A DNA stretch of 64,000 nucleotides, taken from assembly GCF_001697185.1 (NCBI RefSeq), contig NZ_CP014224.1, positions 2,294,001 through 2,358,000 on the forward strand, given 5' to 3'. Below are positions 8,246-16,549 of this stretch, piece after piece. Source of the DNA: Wenyingzhuangia fucanilytica (GTDB lineage Bacteria; Bacteroidota; Bacteroidia; Flavobacteriales; Flavobacteriaceae). Under the pieces are notes generated by a model. It did no database searches, was not told the origin of the DNA, and saw only the letters and a program-made list of their open reading frames with translations. The position numbers and the translations under genes were made by a program. Positions within the stretch are counted from its first letter, which is position 1. Every line of letters starts with the position of its first letter.

Positions 8246-9820
8246 TTATCTGAAAATAAAGTAGGTTGATACAACAATTAAGCAAATAAAGAAACCTACA
8301 ACTTTAACATACTTCCACGGTGTAACATCTACTTGCTCAGTATAGTCTAAAACATAGTCTTTTTCTCTAGGTTTTAACTTTCCTATTACTAACATAATCA
8401 CAATAGTTAATACACAGGTAATTGCTTGCATGTGTAACATATGTAAGTCTATTAAACCAAAACCATTTGATAAAACAATGTAAGCTACATATATAGTAAA
8501 GGCAAATATAACACCTACTTTTGCTGCTATTGCTGGAACCTTTTTAGTAACAAAACCAATAACAACTACGGTTAAAATAGGCACACTATAAGCACCGTTT
8601 ACTGTTTGTAAATATCCAAAAATACTATCTGCATAAACCAAGAAAGGTGCAATAATCATAGAGAAAAAAGCTAGAATAACTCCAAATTGTTTTCCTTTCT
8701 TTACAATTACCTCATCACTTGCCTTTTCATTGATAAACTGTTTATAAATATCTACACCATATAAAGTTACACAACTGTTTAATGCTGAGTTAAAAGAACT
8801 TAGGATGGCTCCAAATAATACTGCTGCAAAGAATCCGACCCATACATCAGGTAAAACATCTGCTACTAACTTTGGATAAACATCACTTGTACTTAAACCA
8901 GCTCCATACTTGTGAAAAGCAATAATACCTGGTAAAACCACAATAATAGGTCCTAATATTTTAATAAATGCAGCAATGGTTAATCCTTTTTGACCTTCGG
9001 CTAAACTTTTAGCTCCAAGAGCACGTTGAATAATTTGTTGATTACTTCCCCAGTAAAACAACTGAACCAACATCATTCCTGTAAAAATAGTAGCAAAAGG
9101 TATAGAAGAATCTGGTCCACCAATGGCATTAAATTTTTCTGGATGCTCCGAAGTTAACTTAGACAATCCATTAAAAATACTACCATCATCACTAATAGCT
9201 ATTAACCCAAAAATTGGAATTAAAAGTCCACCTATTAATAATCCTACAGCATTAATTGTATCTGATACTGCAACGGCTTTTAATCCTCCAAAAATGGCAT
9301 AAATAGAACCTATTATTCCAATTCCCCAAACACAAATCCAAACAGCTCCCCACTCACCTACTCCTAACATTTGTGGTACGTTAAACATTCCACTAATTGC
9401 TTTAGAACCAGTAAACAAAACCATTGGTAACAATACAACAGCATAACCTGTAAGAAATAATCCAGAGGTTAATGCTTTTGTTGTACTATCAAATCGTCTT
9501 TCTAAAAACGTAGGAATTGTTGATATTCCTCCTTTTAAATAACGAGGTAATAAAAACACCGCAGTAATTACCATGGCAATGGCTGCCAAAGTTTCCCATG
9601 CCATTACCAATATCCCATCAGTATAGGCATCTCCATTTAACCCAACTATTTGTTCTGTAGAAAGGTTTGTTAATAATAATGACCCAGCAATTACCGTAGC
9701 GGTAAGACTTCTACCTCCTAAAAAATACCCCTCTGAGGTATTCTCGTTAGTGTTTCTTGTAGCTAAATAGGCAATAATGGCCACCAACAATGTAAATCCT
9801 ATAAATGAAATAATCCCCAT
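8246..9820 (-). CDS. Sodium/solute symporter (SSS family), probable xylose importer
   Basis: A 524-residue integral membrane protein with about 14 hydrophobic helices. SSS/SGLT motifs are YFLGGRSLTATVIAGSLLLTN near residue 32, GLNGDAYTDGI, IYAIFGGLKAVAVSDTINAVGLL near 180 and GAILSSFNSALNSCVTLYGVDIY near 340. It is expected to import a sugar with Na+ across the inner membrane. Its position between xylA and transaldolase, 65 bp after xylA, points to D-xylose, but this is inferred from context only. Confidence 0.85.
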   Translation of the reverse strand: MGIISFIGFTLLVAIIAYLATRNTNENTSEGYFLGGRSLTATVIAGSLLLTNLSTEQIVGLNGDAYTDGILVMAWETLAAIAMVITAVFLLPRYLKGGISTIPTFLERRFDSTTKALTSGLFLTGYAVVLLPMVLFTGSKAISGMFNVPQMLGVGEWGAVWICVWGIGIIGSIYAIFGGLKAVAVSDTINAVGLLIGGLLIPIFGLIAISDDGSIFNGLSKLTSEHPEKFNAIGGPDSSIPFATIFTGMMLVQLFYWGSNQQIIQRALGAKSLAEGQKGLTIAAFIKILGPIIVVLPGIIAFHKYGAGLSTSDVYPKLVADVLPDVWVGFFAAVLFGAILSSFNSALNSCVTLYGVDIYKQFINEKASDEVIVKKGKQFGVILAFFSMIIAPFLVYADSIFGYLQTVNGAYSVPILTVVVIGFVTKKVPAIAAKVGVIFAFTIYVAYIVLSNGFGLIDLHMLHMQAITCVLTIVIMLVIGKLKPREKDYVLDYTEQVDVTPWKYVKVVGFFICLIVVSTYFIFR

Positions 9821-9885
9821 GATAATTTATGATGTTATATATCGTTAGTTAAAAAAATATTAAAATAGAATACTAAAATATATTT

Positions 9886-11217
9886 TTAAATATTATCATT
9901 AATAATATTCTCAAATAATTCTTGTTTACCACTAATACTTGGCAATTCACCATTTTCTTTTGCAATAGTGTATAAATCTTCAAAAGTTAATTTACCTTCT
10001 TCAAAAGCTTTTCCGTTTCCAGAGTCAAAAGAAGCATAACGTTTTTCTCTTAAAGCATCGTATTGAGATTCTCTAATAATTTTATCAGCCACCAATAAAC
10101 CTCTTGCAAAAGTATCTGCTCCACCAATGTGAGCTAAGAAAGCATCTTCTAAATCTGTAGAGTTTCTTCTGATTTTTGCATCAAAGTTTACTCCACCTCC
10201 TTGTAAACCACCAGCTTTTAAGAAAACCAACATTGCTTCTGCAGTTTCTTGAATATTGTTTGGGAATTGATCTGTATCCCATCCGTTTTGGTAATCTCCA
10301 CGGTTAGCATCAATACTTCCTAACATTCCTGCTTGTGCAGCTACATCCATTTCGTGCTGCATAGTGTGACTAGCCAAAGTTGCGTGATTTACTTCTAAGT
10401 TGATTTTAAAATCATCTTGTAAACCGTGCTTGTTTAAGAAACCAATTACGGTAGCTGCATCAAAATCGTACTGATGTTTGGTTGGTTCCATTGGCTTAGG
10501 TTCAATAAAGAAGTTTCCTTTAAATCCTTTTCCACGAGCGTAATCTTTAGCCAAACCTAAAAATTGTCCCATGTGGTTTAATTCACGTCCCATATCTGTA
10601 TTTAATAAAGACATGTAACCTTCACGTCCTCCCCAGAACACGTAGTTTTCTCCACCTAATTCCATAGTAGCATCTAAAGCCAATTTAATTTGTGCTCCAG
10701 CTCTTGCAACTACATCAAAATTTGGGTTGGTAGAAGCACCATTCATGTAACGTGGGTTAGAAAAACAATTGGCTGTTCCCCATAATAATTTAACCCCACT
10801 AGCTGCTTGCTTTTCTTTTAAGTAAGCTACAATTTCTTTTAAACGAGCCTCAGACTCCTCAAAAGTTGCTCCTTCTTGAATCAAATCAAAATCGTGGAAA
10901 CAGTAGTAGTCAAATCCCATTTTGGTAATAAATTCAAAAGCTGCATCTGCTTTGTCTTTTGCCGCTTGAACTGGATCTGGGTTTTGATCCCATTCAAAAT
11001 TTTGAGTTCCTGGTCCAAAAGGATCAGAACCTTGTCCACAGAAAGTATGCCAGTAAGCAATAGAAAACTTAAAGTGCTCTCTCATTGTTTTTCCTGCCAC
11101 TACTTGGTCTGGATTGTAATATTTATACGCTAAAGGATTTTTTGAATCCTTACCTTCAAACTTAATTTCTCCAATTCCTGGGAAATATTCTTTGTTTCCT
11201 ATGGTTAATTTTGACAT
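9886..11217 (-). CDS. xylA: Xylose isomerase
   Basis: A 443-residue class II (Bacteroides-like) xylose isomerase that converts D-xylose to D-xylulose in the cytosol. Visible family features are [14 protein letters not shown]-like [14 protein letters not shown], the catalytic histidine in [17 protein letters not shown], the metal-binding [34 protein letters not shown] and [20 protein letters not shown]. Length is as usual for the class. It lies 6 bp after the xylulokinase gene and is surely in the same operon, under the operators near 12.75-12.83 kb. Confidence 0.97.
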   Translation of the reverse strand: MSKLTIGNKEYFPGIGEIKFEGKDSKNPLAYKYYNPDQVVAGKTMREHFKFSIAYWHTFCGQGSDPFGPGTQNFEWDQNPDPVQAAKDKADAAFEFITKMGFDYYCFHDFDLIQEGATFEESEARLKEIVAYLKEKQAASGVKLLWGTANCFSNPRYMNGASTNPNFDVVARAGAQIKLALDATMELGGENYVFWGGREGYMSLLNTDMGRELNHMGQFLGLAKDYARGKGFKGNFFIEPKPMEPTKHQYDFDAATVIGFLNKHGLQDDFKINLEVNHATLASHTMQHEMDVAAQAGMLGSIDANRGDYQNGWDTDQFPNNIQETAEAMLVFLKAGGLQGGGVNFDAKIRRNSTDLEDAFLAHIGGADTFARGLLVADKIIRESQYDALREKRYASFDSGNGKAFEEGKLTFEDLYTIAKENGELPSISGKQELFENIINDNI

Positions 11218-11223
11218 GATATA

Positions 11224-12708
11224 TTATTTTAATTTTATTTCTAATGAGTTAAGCCACTTATCATATGCTTTTTGATAAGCTTCTAATTTTGATAAATCTG
11301 CTTGATATTTTTTAATGATGTTTTCCTCTACAAAAGCATCTTCTAAACTTTCTATTTCTCCTGCTCCAAATCCTGCCCCAATAGCAGCTCCTACAGCCCC
11401 ATTGGTTTCTTTTACTTGAATTTCGGCATTGGTTAAAGTAGCGATAGTAGTGGCAAAAATTTCAGATTGAAACATATTATCACTCCCTACTTTTATCACA
11501 CTTGGAGACAATCCTAAATCTTTCATGCATTTTATTCCATACACAAAAGAAAAAGCAATTCCTTCTAAACATGCTCTTACCATGTGCGCTAGTTTGTGCT
11601 TAGTAAATTGCAAACCATCAAACTGAGCACCAATAATTTTATTTTGCAACATACGTTCTGCCCCATTTCCAAAAGGTAAAAAAGACAAACCGTTTGCCCC
11701 AACCTCAACAGAAGATGCCAAGGTTTCTAACTCAAAATAATCTTTATCTGCTGCTAAATTATTTCTTAACCAAGCATATGCACTACCCGTTCCATTAATA
11801 CACAAAAGAACCCCTAGCCTACGTGCTTCTTCTGTATGATTAATGTGAGCAAAAGTATTTACTCTATTATTAGGATCGTATTTTAGTTGATCTACTACTC
11901 CATAAACCACTCCTGATGTTCCTCCTGTAGCAGCAATTTCGCCGGGTTTTAAAACATTTAAAGAAAAAGCATTATTAGGTTGATCTCCTGCTCTATAAGA
12001 AACTACAGCATTAGCATTGAATCCAAATTCCTCTGCCATTTCTTTGGTAATCTGTCCTTGATTGGCAAAAACAGGAACAATTTCAGGAATTAAATCTCCT
12101 TCAAAACCATAGTGATTCATAATGGTTTCGCTTAATTGCTCTTTCTTAAAATCCCAAAAAATTCCTTCGGACAATCCTGTGTTAGTAGTAGTATGCTTTC
12201 CAGTAAATTTGTATGCAACAAAATCACCTGGTAACATTATTTTTTTAATGGTTTTATAAACCTCTGGTTCGTTTTCTTGAATCCATTTTAGCTTAGAAGC
12301 TGTGAAATTCCCTGGAGAATTTAACAAACTCTCTAAACATTTTTCTTGACCTATTTCTTTAAAAGCTTTATCTCCAATAGCAACAGCTCTACTATCACAC
12401 CAAATAATAGCAGGTCTTGCTGGTTCATTTGCTGCAGTTAAAGTTACCAAACCGTGCATTTGATAAGCTACTCCAATAGCCACAACCTCATTTCTATTGG
12501 CTGGAGTTTTATCAAAAAGTATCTCTGTAACCTTTTTAATATTCTTCCACCAGTCATTTGGGTGTTGCTCTGCCCAATTTTCTTGCGGGGCATCAATAGG
12601 CATTTCTCTCTCTGGATATTGAGCTGTAGCCAAAACTTTTTTTGTTTTACCATTAACCAAAGAAGCCTTAACGGATGAACTTCCTAAATCATAACCTATT
12701 AACAACAT
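11224..12708 (-). CDS. xylB: Xylulokinase (FGGY family)
   Basis: A 494-residue FGGY-family sugar kinase. The N-terminal ATPase motif is IGYDLGSSSVKASLV, followed by NWAEQHPNDWW, IGVAYQMHGLV and AIIWCDSRAV. The C-terminal half has YRAGDQPNNAFSLNVLKPGEIAATGGTSGVVYG and KVGSDNMFQSEIFA, with ETNGAVGAAIGAGFGAG near the end. It should phosphorylate D-xylulose to xylulose 5-phosphate. It is the first gene of the xylose operon; its promoter (-33 TTTG, N19, TATATTTG) overlaps the operator at 12742-12764. Confidence 0.93.
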   Translation of the reverse strand: MLLIGYDLGSSSVKASLVNGKTKKVLATAQYPEREMPIDAPQENWAEQHPNDWWKNIKKVTEILFDKTPANRNEVVAIGVAYQMHGLVTLTAANEPARPAIIWCDSRAVAIGDKAFKEIGQEKCLESLLNSPGNFTASKLKWIQENEPEVYKTIKKIMLPGDFVAYKFTGKHTTTNTGLSEGIFWDFKKEQLSETIMNHYGFEGDLIPEIVPVFANQGQITKEMAEEFGFNANAVVSYRAGDQPNNAFSLNVLKPGEIAATGGTSGVVYGVVDQLKYDPNNRVNTFAHINHTEEARRLGVLLCINGTGSAYAWLRNNLAADKDYFELETLASSVEVGANGLSFLPFGNGAERMLQNKIIGAQFDGLQFTKHKLAHMVRACLEGIAFSFVYGIKCMKDLGLSPSVIKVGSDNMFQSEIFATTIATLTNAEIQVKETNGAVGAAIGAGFGAGEIESLEDAFVEENIIKKYQADLSKLEAYQKAYDKWLNSLEIKLK

Positions 12709-12741
12709 ATTTTATATTCTTTTATAATTAAGAAAACAACA

Positions 12742-12764
12742 CTTAGTTTCATTTTCAAACTAAG
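12742..12764. promoter_or_regulatory. Xylose operator 1
   Basis: Perfect arms CTTAGTTT (12742-12749) and AAACTAAG (12757-12764) flank a 7-nt spacer. The site begins right after the xylB -7 box in the direction of transcription and covers the predicted start, so binding should repress xylB. Confidence 0.75.
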
Positions 12765-12795
12765 CAAATATATACAGGAAAAACCAAATAACAAA
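12765..12795 (-). promoter_or_regulatory. xylB promoter
   Basis: On the minus strand TTTG (12795-12792), a 19-bp spacer and TATATTTG (12772-12765) match the Bacteroidota -33/-7 consensus. The predicted start is near 12761, inside operator 1. Confidence 0.65.
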
Positions 12796-12800
12796 CAAAT

Positions 12801-12825
12801 ACTTAGTTTATTTTTAAAACTAAGT
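12801..12825. promoter_or_regulatory. Xylose operator 2
   Basis: Perfect arms ACTTAGTTT (12801-12809) and AAACTAAGT (12817-12825) flank a 7-nt spacer. The sequence matches operator 1, and the centres are 60 bp apart. It abuts the expected -33 region of the regulator promoter, suggesting autoregulation. Confidence 0.75.
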
Positions 12826-12848
12826 CTATATATTTATTTTTACTATTG

Positions 12849-12856
12849 TACTTTTG
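12849..12856 (+). promoter_or_regulatory. -7 element of the NUDIX regulator gene
   Basis: TACTTTTG matches TAnnTTTG exactly. It places the start near 12860 and supports the ATG at 12879 over the TTG at 12846. No TTTG -33 box was found at the normal distance. Confidence 0.5.
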
Positions 12857-12878
12857 TATAAATTTCAACAATCAGAAT

Positions 12879-13544
12879 ATGATTTATAACTCAGTAGACT
12901 GTGTCATCTTTGGTTTTATAGATGAAAAATTAAAAGTTCTATTAATCAAACGTAAAAACGATCCGCAAAAAGGATTGATGGCTTTGCCGGGAGATTTTTT
13001 AGATGCTGATGTAAGTATTTATAACAGTGCCGAAAACACCTTAAAGAAAATCACCAGTCTTGAAGATATTTATTTAGAACAAATTAGAGCCTTTGGAGAA
13101 ATTGATAGGTATCCAGACAAAAGAGTTATTACTATTAGTTATTATGCTTTAATTAATATAGAACACTATACGCCACAAGCTGGTTATACTGCCGAAAAAT
13201 TAGAATGGTGTGACATTGATGCTTTACCAGAACTGGCTTTTGACCATAAAGACATCATAAATATTGCCCATAAAAGACTTAAAAGAAGAGTAAGAAATGA
13301 ACCTATTGGATTTAATTTATTGCCAGAAGAGTTTAGCTTAACCAATTTACAACAACTTTACGAAGCTATTTTGCAAACAGAACTAAACAAACGTAATTTT
13401 AGAACCAAAATCAATCAAATGAAATTGTTGATTGACACTGGTAAAAAACAAGAAAACGTGGCTCACAAACCTGCAAAGTTGTATCGTTTTGACGAAAATA
13501 TATACGAAAATTTAAAAGAAGACGGATTTTACTTTAACTTGTGA
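12879..13544 (+). CDS. NUDIX-domain transcriptional regulator of pentose use (NrtR/AraR-like)
   Basis: A 221-residue protein with an N-terminal NUDIX-like domain (VDCVIFGFIDEKLKVLLIKR, LMALPGDFLDADVSI, RYPDKRVITISYYALI) and a C-terminal winged-helix part (FNLLPEEFSLTNLQQLYEAIL, NKRNFRTKINQMKLLI). This is the build of Bacteroidota NrtR-like sugar regulators. The NUDIX box is degenerate: the usual R-E-x-x-E-E-x-G positions read N-T-L-K-K-I-T-S, so hydrolase activity should be lost and the domain probably senses a sugar effector. It is divergent from xylB, and two palindromes lie between them. Xylose or a derivative as effector is inferred. Confidence 0.85.
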   Translation: MIYNSVDCVIFGFIDEKLKVLLIKRKNDPQKGLMALPGDFLDADVSIYNSAENTLKKITSLEDIYLEQIRAFGEIDRYPDKRVITISYYALINIEHYTPQAGYTAEKLEWCDIDALPELAFDHKDIINIAHKRLKRRVRNEPIGFNLLPEEFSLTNLQQLYEAILQTELNKRNFRTKINQMKLLIDTGKKQENVAHKPAKLYRFDENIYENLKEDGFYFNL

Positions 13545-13551
13545 TAAAAAA

Positions 13552-14433
13552 ATGATACTACGAAATTTATATATAGTTTTTATTATTTCATCATTTTCTC
13601 TGATGGCTCAAAAAGTTATTAAATTACCTACAAAAGTTGTTAATGATGTTACTTGGAAAGGTCCTGAAAAACACCAATTTTCTGATATTTGGAACACTCC
13701 TATTATTAGTAATGTTTCTGTTCCTACGATAGAAATACACAAGCCTGAAGAAAACATCAACACCGGTAGTGCTGTGGTTATTGCTCCTGGTGGCGGATTA
13801 TACGCATTAAGTATTAAGAGTGAAGGAAAGATGGTTGCTCACTGGTTGGCTTCCAAAGGAATTACTGCTATTATTTTAAAATACCGATTGGTTCCTACAG
13901 AACATGATGCTGTAGCTGAATACCAAGCAACAACCAAAAACAACATTCAAGAATTAGGAAGAAAAGTTCAACTTGTACTACCCTACGCTATTGAGGATGC
14001 TTTAAATGCCATTAAATATGTTAGAGAAAATGCTAAAGAGTTAAATATAAAACCTAACAAAATTGGAATGATGGGCTTTTCTGCTGGTGGTGCAGTCACT
14101 ATGGGAGTAGCCTACAACTATACTGCTGAAAACCGCCCAGACTTTATTGTCCCTATTTATCCATGGACAACCCAATACCCAGTTCAAAAACCTAAAGATA
14201 ACGAACCACCTTTATTTGTAGTTTGTGCTTCGGATGACCCATTAGATTTAGCCACTGGAAGTATCAATTTATATAAATCTTGGAGGGAATTAAACCTAAG
14301 TGCTGAACTACACATGTATTCAAAAGGAGGACATGGTTTTGGTATGAAAAAACACGGACTTCCTAAAGACACTTGGATTAAAAGATTTTATGAATGGGGA
14401 GTGAGTGAAAATTTAATTACACCCAAAATATAA
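13552..14433 (+). CDS. Secreted alpha/beta-hydrolase, BD-FAE/acetyl-xylan-esterase-like
   Basis: A 293-residue hydrolase with a signal peptide (NLYIVFIISSFSLMAQ). It has the oxyanion-hole region VVIAPGGGLYALS, the nucleophile elbow GFSAGGA near residue 180, an Asp in CASDDPLDLA and the catalytic His in KGGHGFG. These fit the BD-FAE-type esterases acting on xylan-linked acetyl or feruloyl groups. It begins 7 bp after the regulator gene, so it shares its transcript and is probably controlled by the same operators. The natural substrate is inferred from the xylose context. Confidence 0.75.
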   Translation: MILRNLYIVFIISSFSLMAQKVIKLPTKVVNDVTWKGPEKHQFSDIWNTPIISNVSVPTIEIHKPEENINTGSAVVIAPGGGLYALSIKSEGKMVAHWLASKGITAIILKYRLVPTEHDAVAEYQATTKNNIQELGRKVQLVLPYAIEDALNAIKYVRENAKELNIKPNKIGMMGFSAGGAVTMGVAYNYTAENRPDFIVPIYPWTTQYPVQKPKDNEPPLFVVCASDDPLDLATGSINLYKSWRELNLSAELHMYSKGGHGFGMKKHGLPKDTWIKRFYEWGVSENLITPKI

Positions 14434-14440
14434 TCCAATA

Positions 14441-14468
14441 AAAAAAGCGACTATTCTGTCGCTTTTTT
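14441..14468. terminator. Bidirectional intrinsic terminator
   Basis: An 11-bp stem AAAAAAGCGAC/GTCGCTTTTTT (14441-14451, 14458-14468) with loop TATTCT lies between the convergent esterase and yeeE-like genes. Confidence 0.85.
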
Positions 14469-14471
14469 ATT

Positions 14472-14885
14472 TTAATGAGGAAGTTTATCTTTGATAACAC
14501 CATATATATAGGTTCCAAAAACTGCAAAAGCTATTACAATTAGTAAACTGTAAAAACCTGCTCCAACTAAAGTAAACATAGGTCCAGGACAAGCACCAGC
14601 TAAAGCCCAACCTAATCCAAAAATAATACCTCCATAAAAATATCTTTTAAAACTTTTCTCCTTATCATCAATAATAATCGGCACTCCAAAAAAAGTTTTT
14701 ACTTGATACTTTTTTAATAACTGCATTATAATTAGTCCTAAAACTACAGCTACACCAATAATTCCATACATATGAAAAGCTTGAAAATTAAACATTTCAT
14801 AAATTCTAAACCAAGAGGCTGCTTCGGATTTATACATGGTTATTCCAAACAAAACACCAATACTTATATAAGCTAAATTCTTCAT
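14472..14885 (-). CDS. YeeE/YedE-type sulfur transporter, second half
   Basis: A 137-residue protein with about four membrane helices. The conserved FGLGWALAGACPGPMF holds the functional cysteine of the YeeE/YedE (DUF6691) transporters, which move thiosulfate or related sulfur compounds. It is 12 bp after its partner, and together the two small proteins correspond to one full-size YeeE. The sulfur role agrees with the GTAAC-N4-GTTAC site upstream of the pair, shared with SulP and the MBL-rhodanese gene. Confidence 0.85.
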   Translation of the reverse strand: MKNLAYISIGVLFGITMYKSEAASWFRIYEMFNFQAFHMYGIIGVAVVLGLIIMQLLKKYQVKTFFGVPIIIDDKEKSFKRYFYGGIIFGLGWALAGACPGPMFTLVGAGFYSLLIVIAFAVFGTYIYGVIKDKLPH

Positions 14886-14897
14886 ATCTATATCAAA

Positions 14898-15452
14898 TTA
14901 AAAAATAAAAGGGAACAATACGTGAATCATAAATAGTCCACCCATAAAAAAACCAATTACAGCAATTAAAGAAGGAAGCTGTAAATTACTCAACCCAGAA
15001 ATGGCATGTCCAGAAGTACATCCACCTGCATAGCGAGCACCAAAACCAACTAAAAAACCACCAATTGATAACAGAACAATATTTTTTATACTGTATAAAC
15101 CAAAAATTTCTGTTGGCAAATAAGAATTTTCTGAACTATTAATTCCGTATTGCTGTAAATCTTTAATAGTTTCTAAACTAATATCAACCCCACTCGAATT
15201 CGATAAAAAATGAGCCGCAATAAAACCACCTATAATGGCTCCAATCATTACCAATAAATTCCATTTTTGTGACTTCCAATCAAAATCAAAAAAACTAGTC
15301 TTTTTACCAGCTCCACAAATAGTACATAACGTTCTTAAATTTGAGGACATTCCGAACCTATCTCCCATCATTAATAACAAAAACATTACTAAGGCTATTA
15401 AAAAACCCGAAACATACCATGGCCATGGCTCTAAAATAAATTCTATCATCAT
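14898..15452 (-). CDS. YeeE/YedE-type sulfur transporter, first half
   Basis: A 184-residue membrane protein with about five helices. The YeeE signature GFGARYAGGCTSGHAISG lies near residue 140, with the conserved cysteine in GGCTSGH. A further pair of Cys (LCTICGAG) lies near residue 43 after the first helix. It is the first gene of a two-gene operon. A palindrome at 15523-15536 and a TATATTTG -7 box at 15500-15493 lie directly upstream, predicting a leader of about 37 nt and control by a Crp/Fnr activator. Confidence 0.87.
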   Translation of the reverse strand: MMIEFILEPWPWYVSGFLIALVMFLLLMMGDRFGMSSNLRTLCTICGAGKKTSFFDFDWKSQKWNLLVMIGAIIGGFIAAHFLSNSSGVDISLETIKDLQQYGINSSENSYLPTEIFGLYSIKNIVLLSIGGFLVGFGARYAGGCTSGHAISGLSNLQLPSLIAVIGFFMGGLFMIHVLFPFIF

Positions 15453-15492
15453 TAATCTTATTTATTACTTATATTATACATAAATTTGCCCA

Positions 15493-15536
15493 CAAATATA
15501 CTCCATCCCCTAATATTCATAGGTAACATTTGTTAC
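15493..15536 (-). promoter_or_regulatory. Crp/Fnr-type operator and promoter of the yeeE pair
   Basis: The palindrome GTAAC-ATTT-GTTAC (15523-15536) is followed on the minus strand, after exactly 22 bp, by TATATTTG (15500-15493). The operator takes the place of the -33 box, the class II activator position. The same layout with the same spacing occurs at SulP and the MBL-rhodanese gene. Confidence 0.75.
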
Positions 15537-15562
15537 ACCTAACAAACTACGATTATTTAATC

Positions 15563-16450
15563 ATGATGGATATTTTTTTTAACAGTTTTAACAACACAAT
15601 TTACTGGATTATTAATATGGTGGCTTTACGTACACCATGGTATCAAAATTATTTTTGGGGCTTAATTATTATTTCATTCTCTATTTGGTTGTTAGAGGTT
15701 TTTGTTCCTTGGAGAAAACGTCAAAGCATTTTTAGAAAAGATTTTGATATAGATTTTTTCTACATGTTTTTTAACTTTTTCATTTTCGCTATAGTTATTA
15801 ATGGAGTTTATGCCTTGGTTGGTAATAAAGCTAATGAATATGGTGTTACAATGAAAAGTTTTACCTTAATAAATCTTGATCATTTTAATCCTTATCAACA
15901 ATTAATCATCTTTTTTGTATTAAGTGATTTTTTGCAATGGATTACCCATATTATTTTACACAGAGTCCCTTGGTTTTGGAAATTCCATCAAATACACCAT
16001 AGTACAAAAGAAATGGGGTTTGCAGCACATTTGCGTTACCACTGGATGGAAAACATTCTTTATAAGCCACTAAAAACTTTTGCCATTATGCTTATTGGTG
16101 GTTTTGAGCCAGAGCAAGCCTATATTGTACATTTTACAGCTATTGTTATAGGACACCTTAATCATTCCAACTTAAACATTACTTGGGGACCTTTAAAATA
16201 TATACTTAACAACCCTGTGATGCACTTATATCATCATGCATACGAACTTCCAGAAAACAAAAAACATGGAGTTAATTATGGAATAAGTTTAAGTATTTGG
16301 GATTATATTTTTAGAACAAATTACCTTCCAAAGGTTGATAAATATTTAAAACTAGGATTTGAAGGAGATGATAAAATCCCTCAAAAATTTAGTCAGCAAT
16401 TCTTATATGGTTTTGTAAAATTAAAAAAAGACAAGCCTAATTTTAGATAA
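15563..16450 (+). CDS. Membrane fatty acid hydroxylase / sterol desaturase family protein
   Basis: A 295-residue membrane protein with about four helices and the eight-histidine di-iron motifs of the family: HIILHR, HQIHHS, then HLNHSN and HLYHHAYELPENKKHGVNYG. Members hydroxylate or desaturate lipids such as fatty acids or carotenoids. The frame opens at a TTG at 15530, which lies inside the GTAAC-N4-GTTAC palindrome, so the ATG at 15563 (MMDIFFNS) is preferred. It is divergent from the sulfur transporter pair; the real substrate is unknown. Confidence 0.8.
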   Translation: MMDIFFNSFNNTIYWIINMVALRTPWYQNYFWGLIIISFSIWLLEVFVPWRKRQSIFRKDFDIDFFYMFFNFFIFAIVINGVYALVGNKANEYGVTMKSFTLINLDHFNPYQQLIIFFVLSDFLQWITHIILHRVPWFWKFHQIHHSTKEMGFAAHLRYHWMENILYKPLKTFAIMLIGGFEPEQAYIVHFTAIVIGHLNHSNLNITWGPLKYILNNPVMHLYHHAYELPENKKHGVNYGISLSIWDYIFRTNYLPKVDKYLKLGFEGDDKIPQKFSQQFLYGFVKLKKDKPNFR

Positions 16451-16516
16451 CAACTAAATTTATATCACGCTAAAAGGTTTGTAGTAATTGTGCCATAAAC
16501 CTTTTAATTTAATAAG

Positions 16517-16524
16517 TATCTTTG
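16517..16524 (+). promoter_or_regulatory. -7 element of the pseudouridine synthase gene
   Basis: TATCTTTG matches TAnnTTTG. The predicted start near 16528 rules out the TTG at 16526 and supports the ATG at 16550. Confidence 0.45.
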
Positions 16525-16549
16525 CTTGTATATTTTTTTTGACAGCACC

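Noticed and set aside
15530-15562. TTG-initiated extension of the fatty acid hydroxylase
   Set aside because: The TTG lies inside the GTAAC-N4-GTTAC site, and good ATG codons follow at 15563 and 15566.
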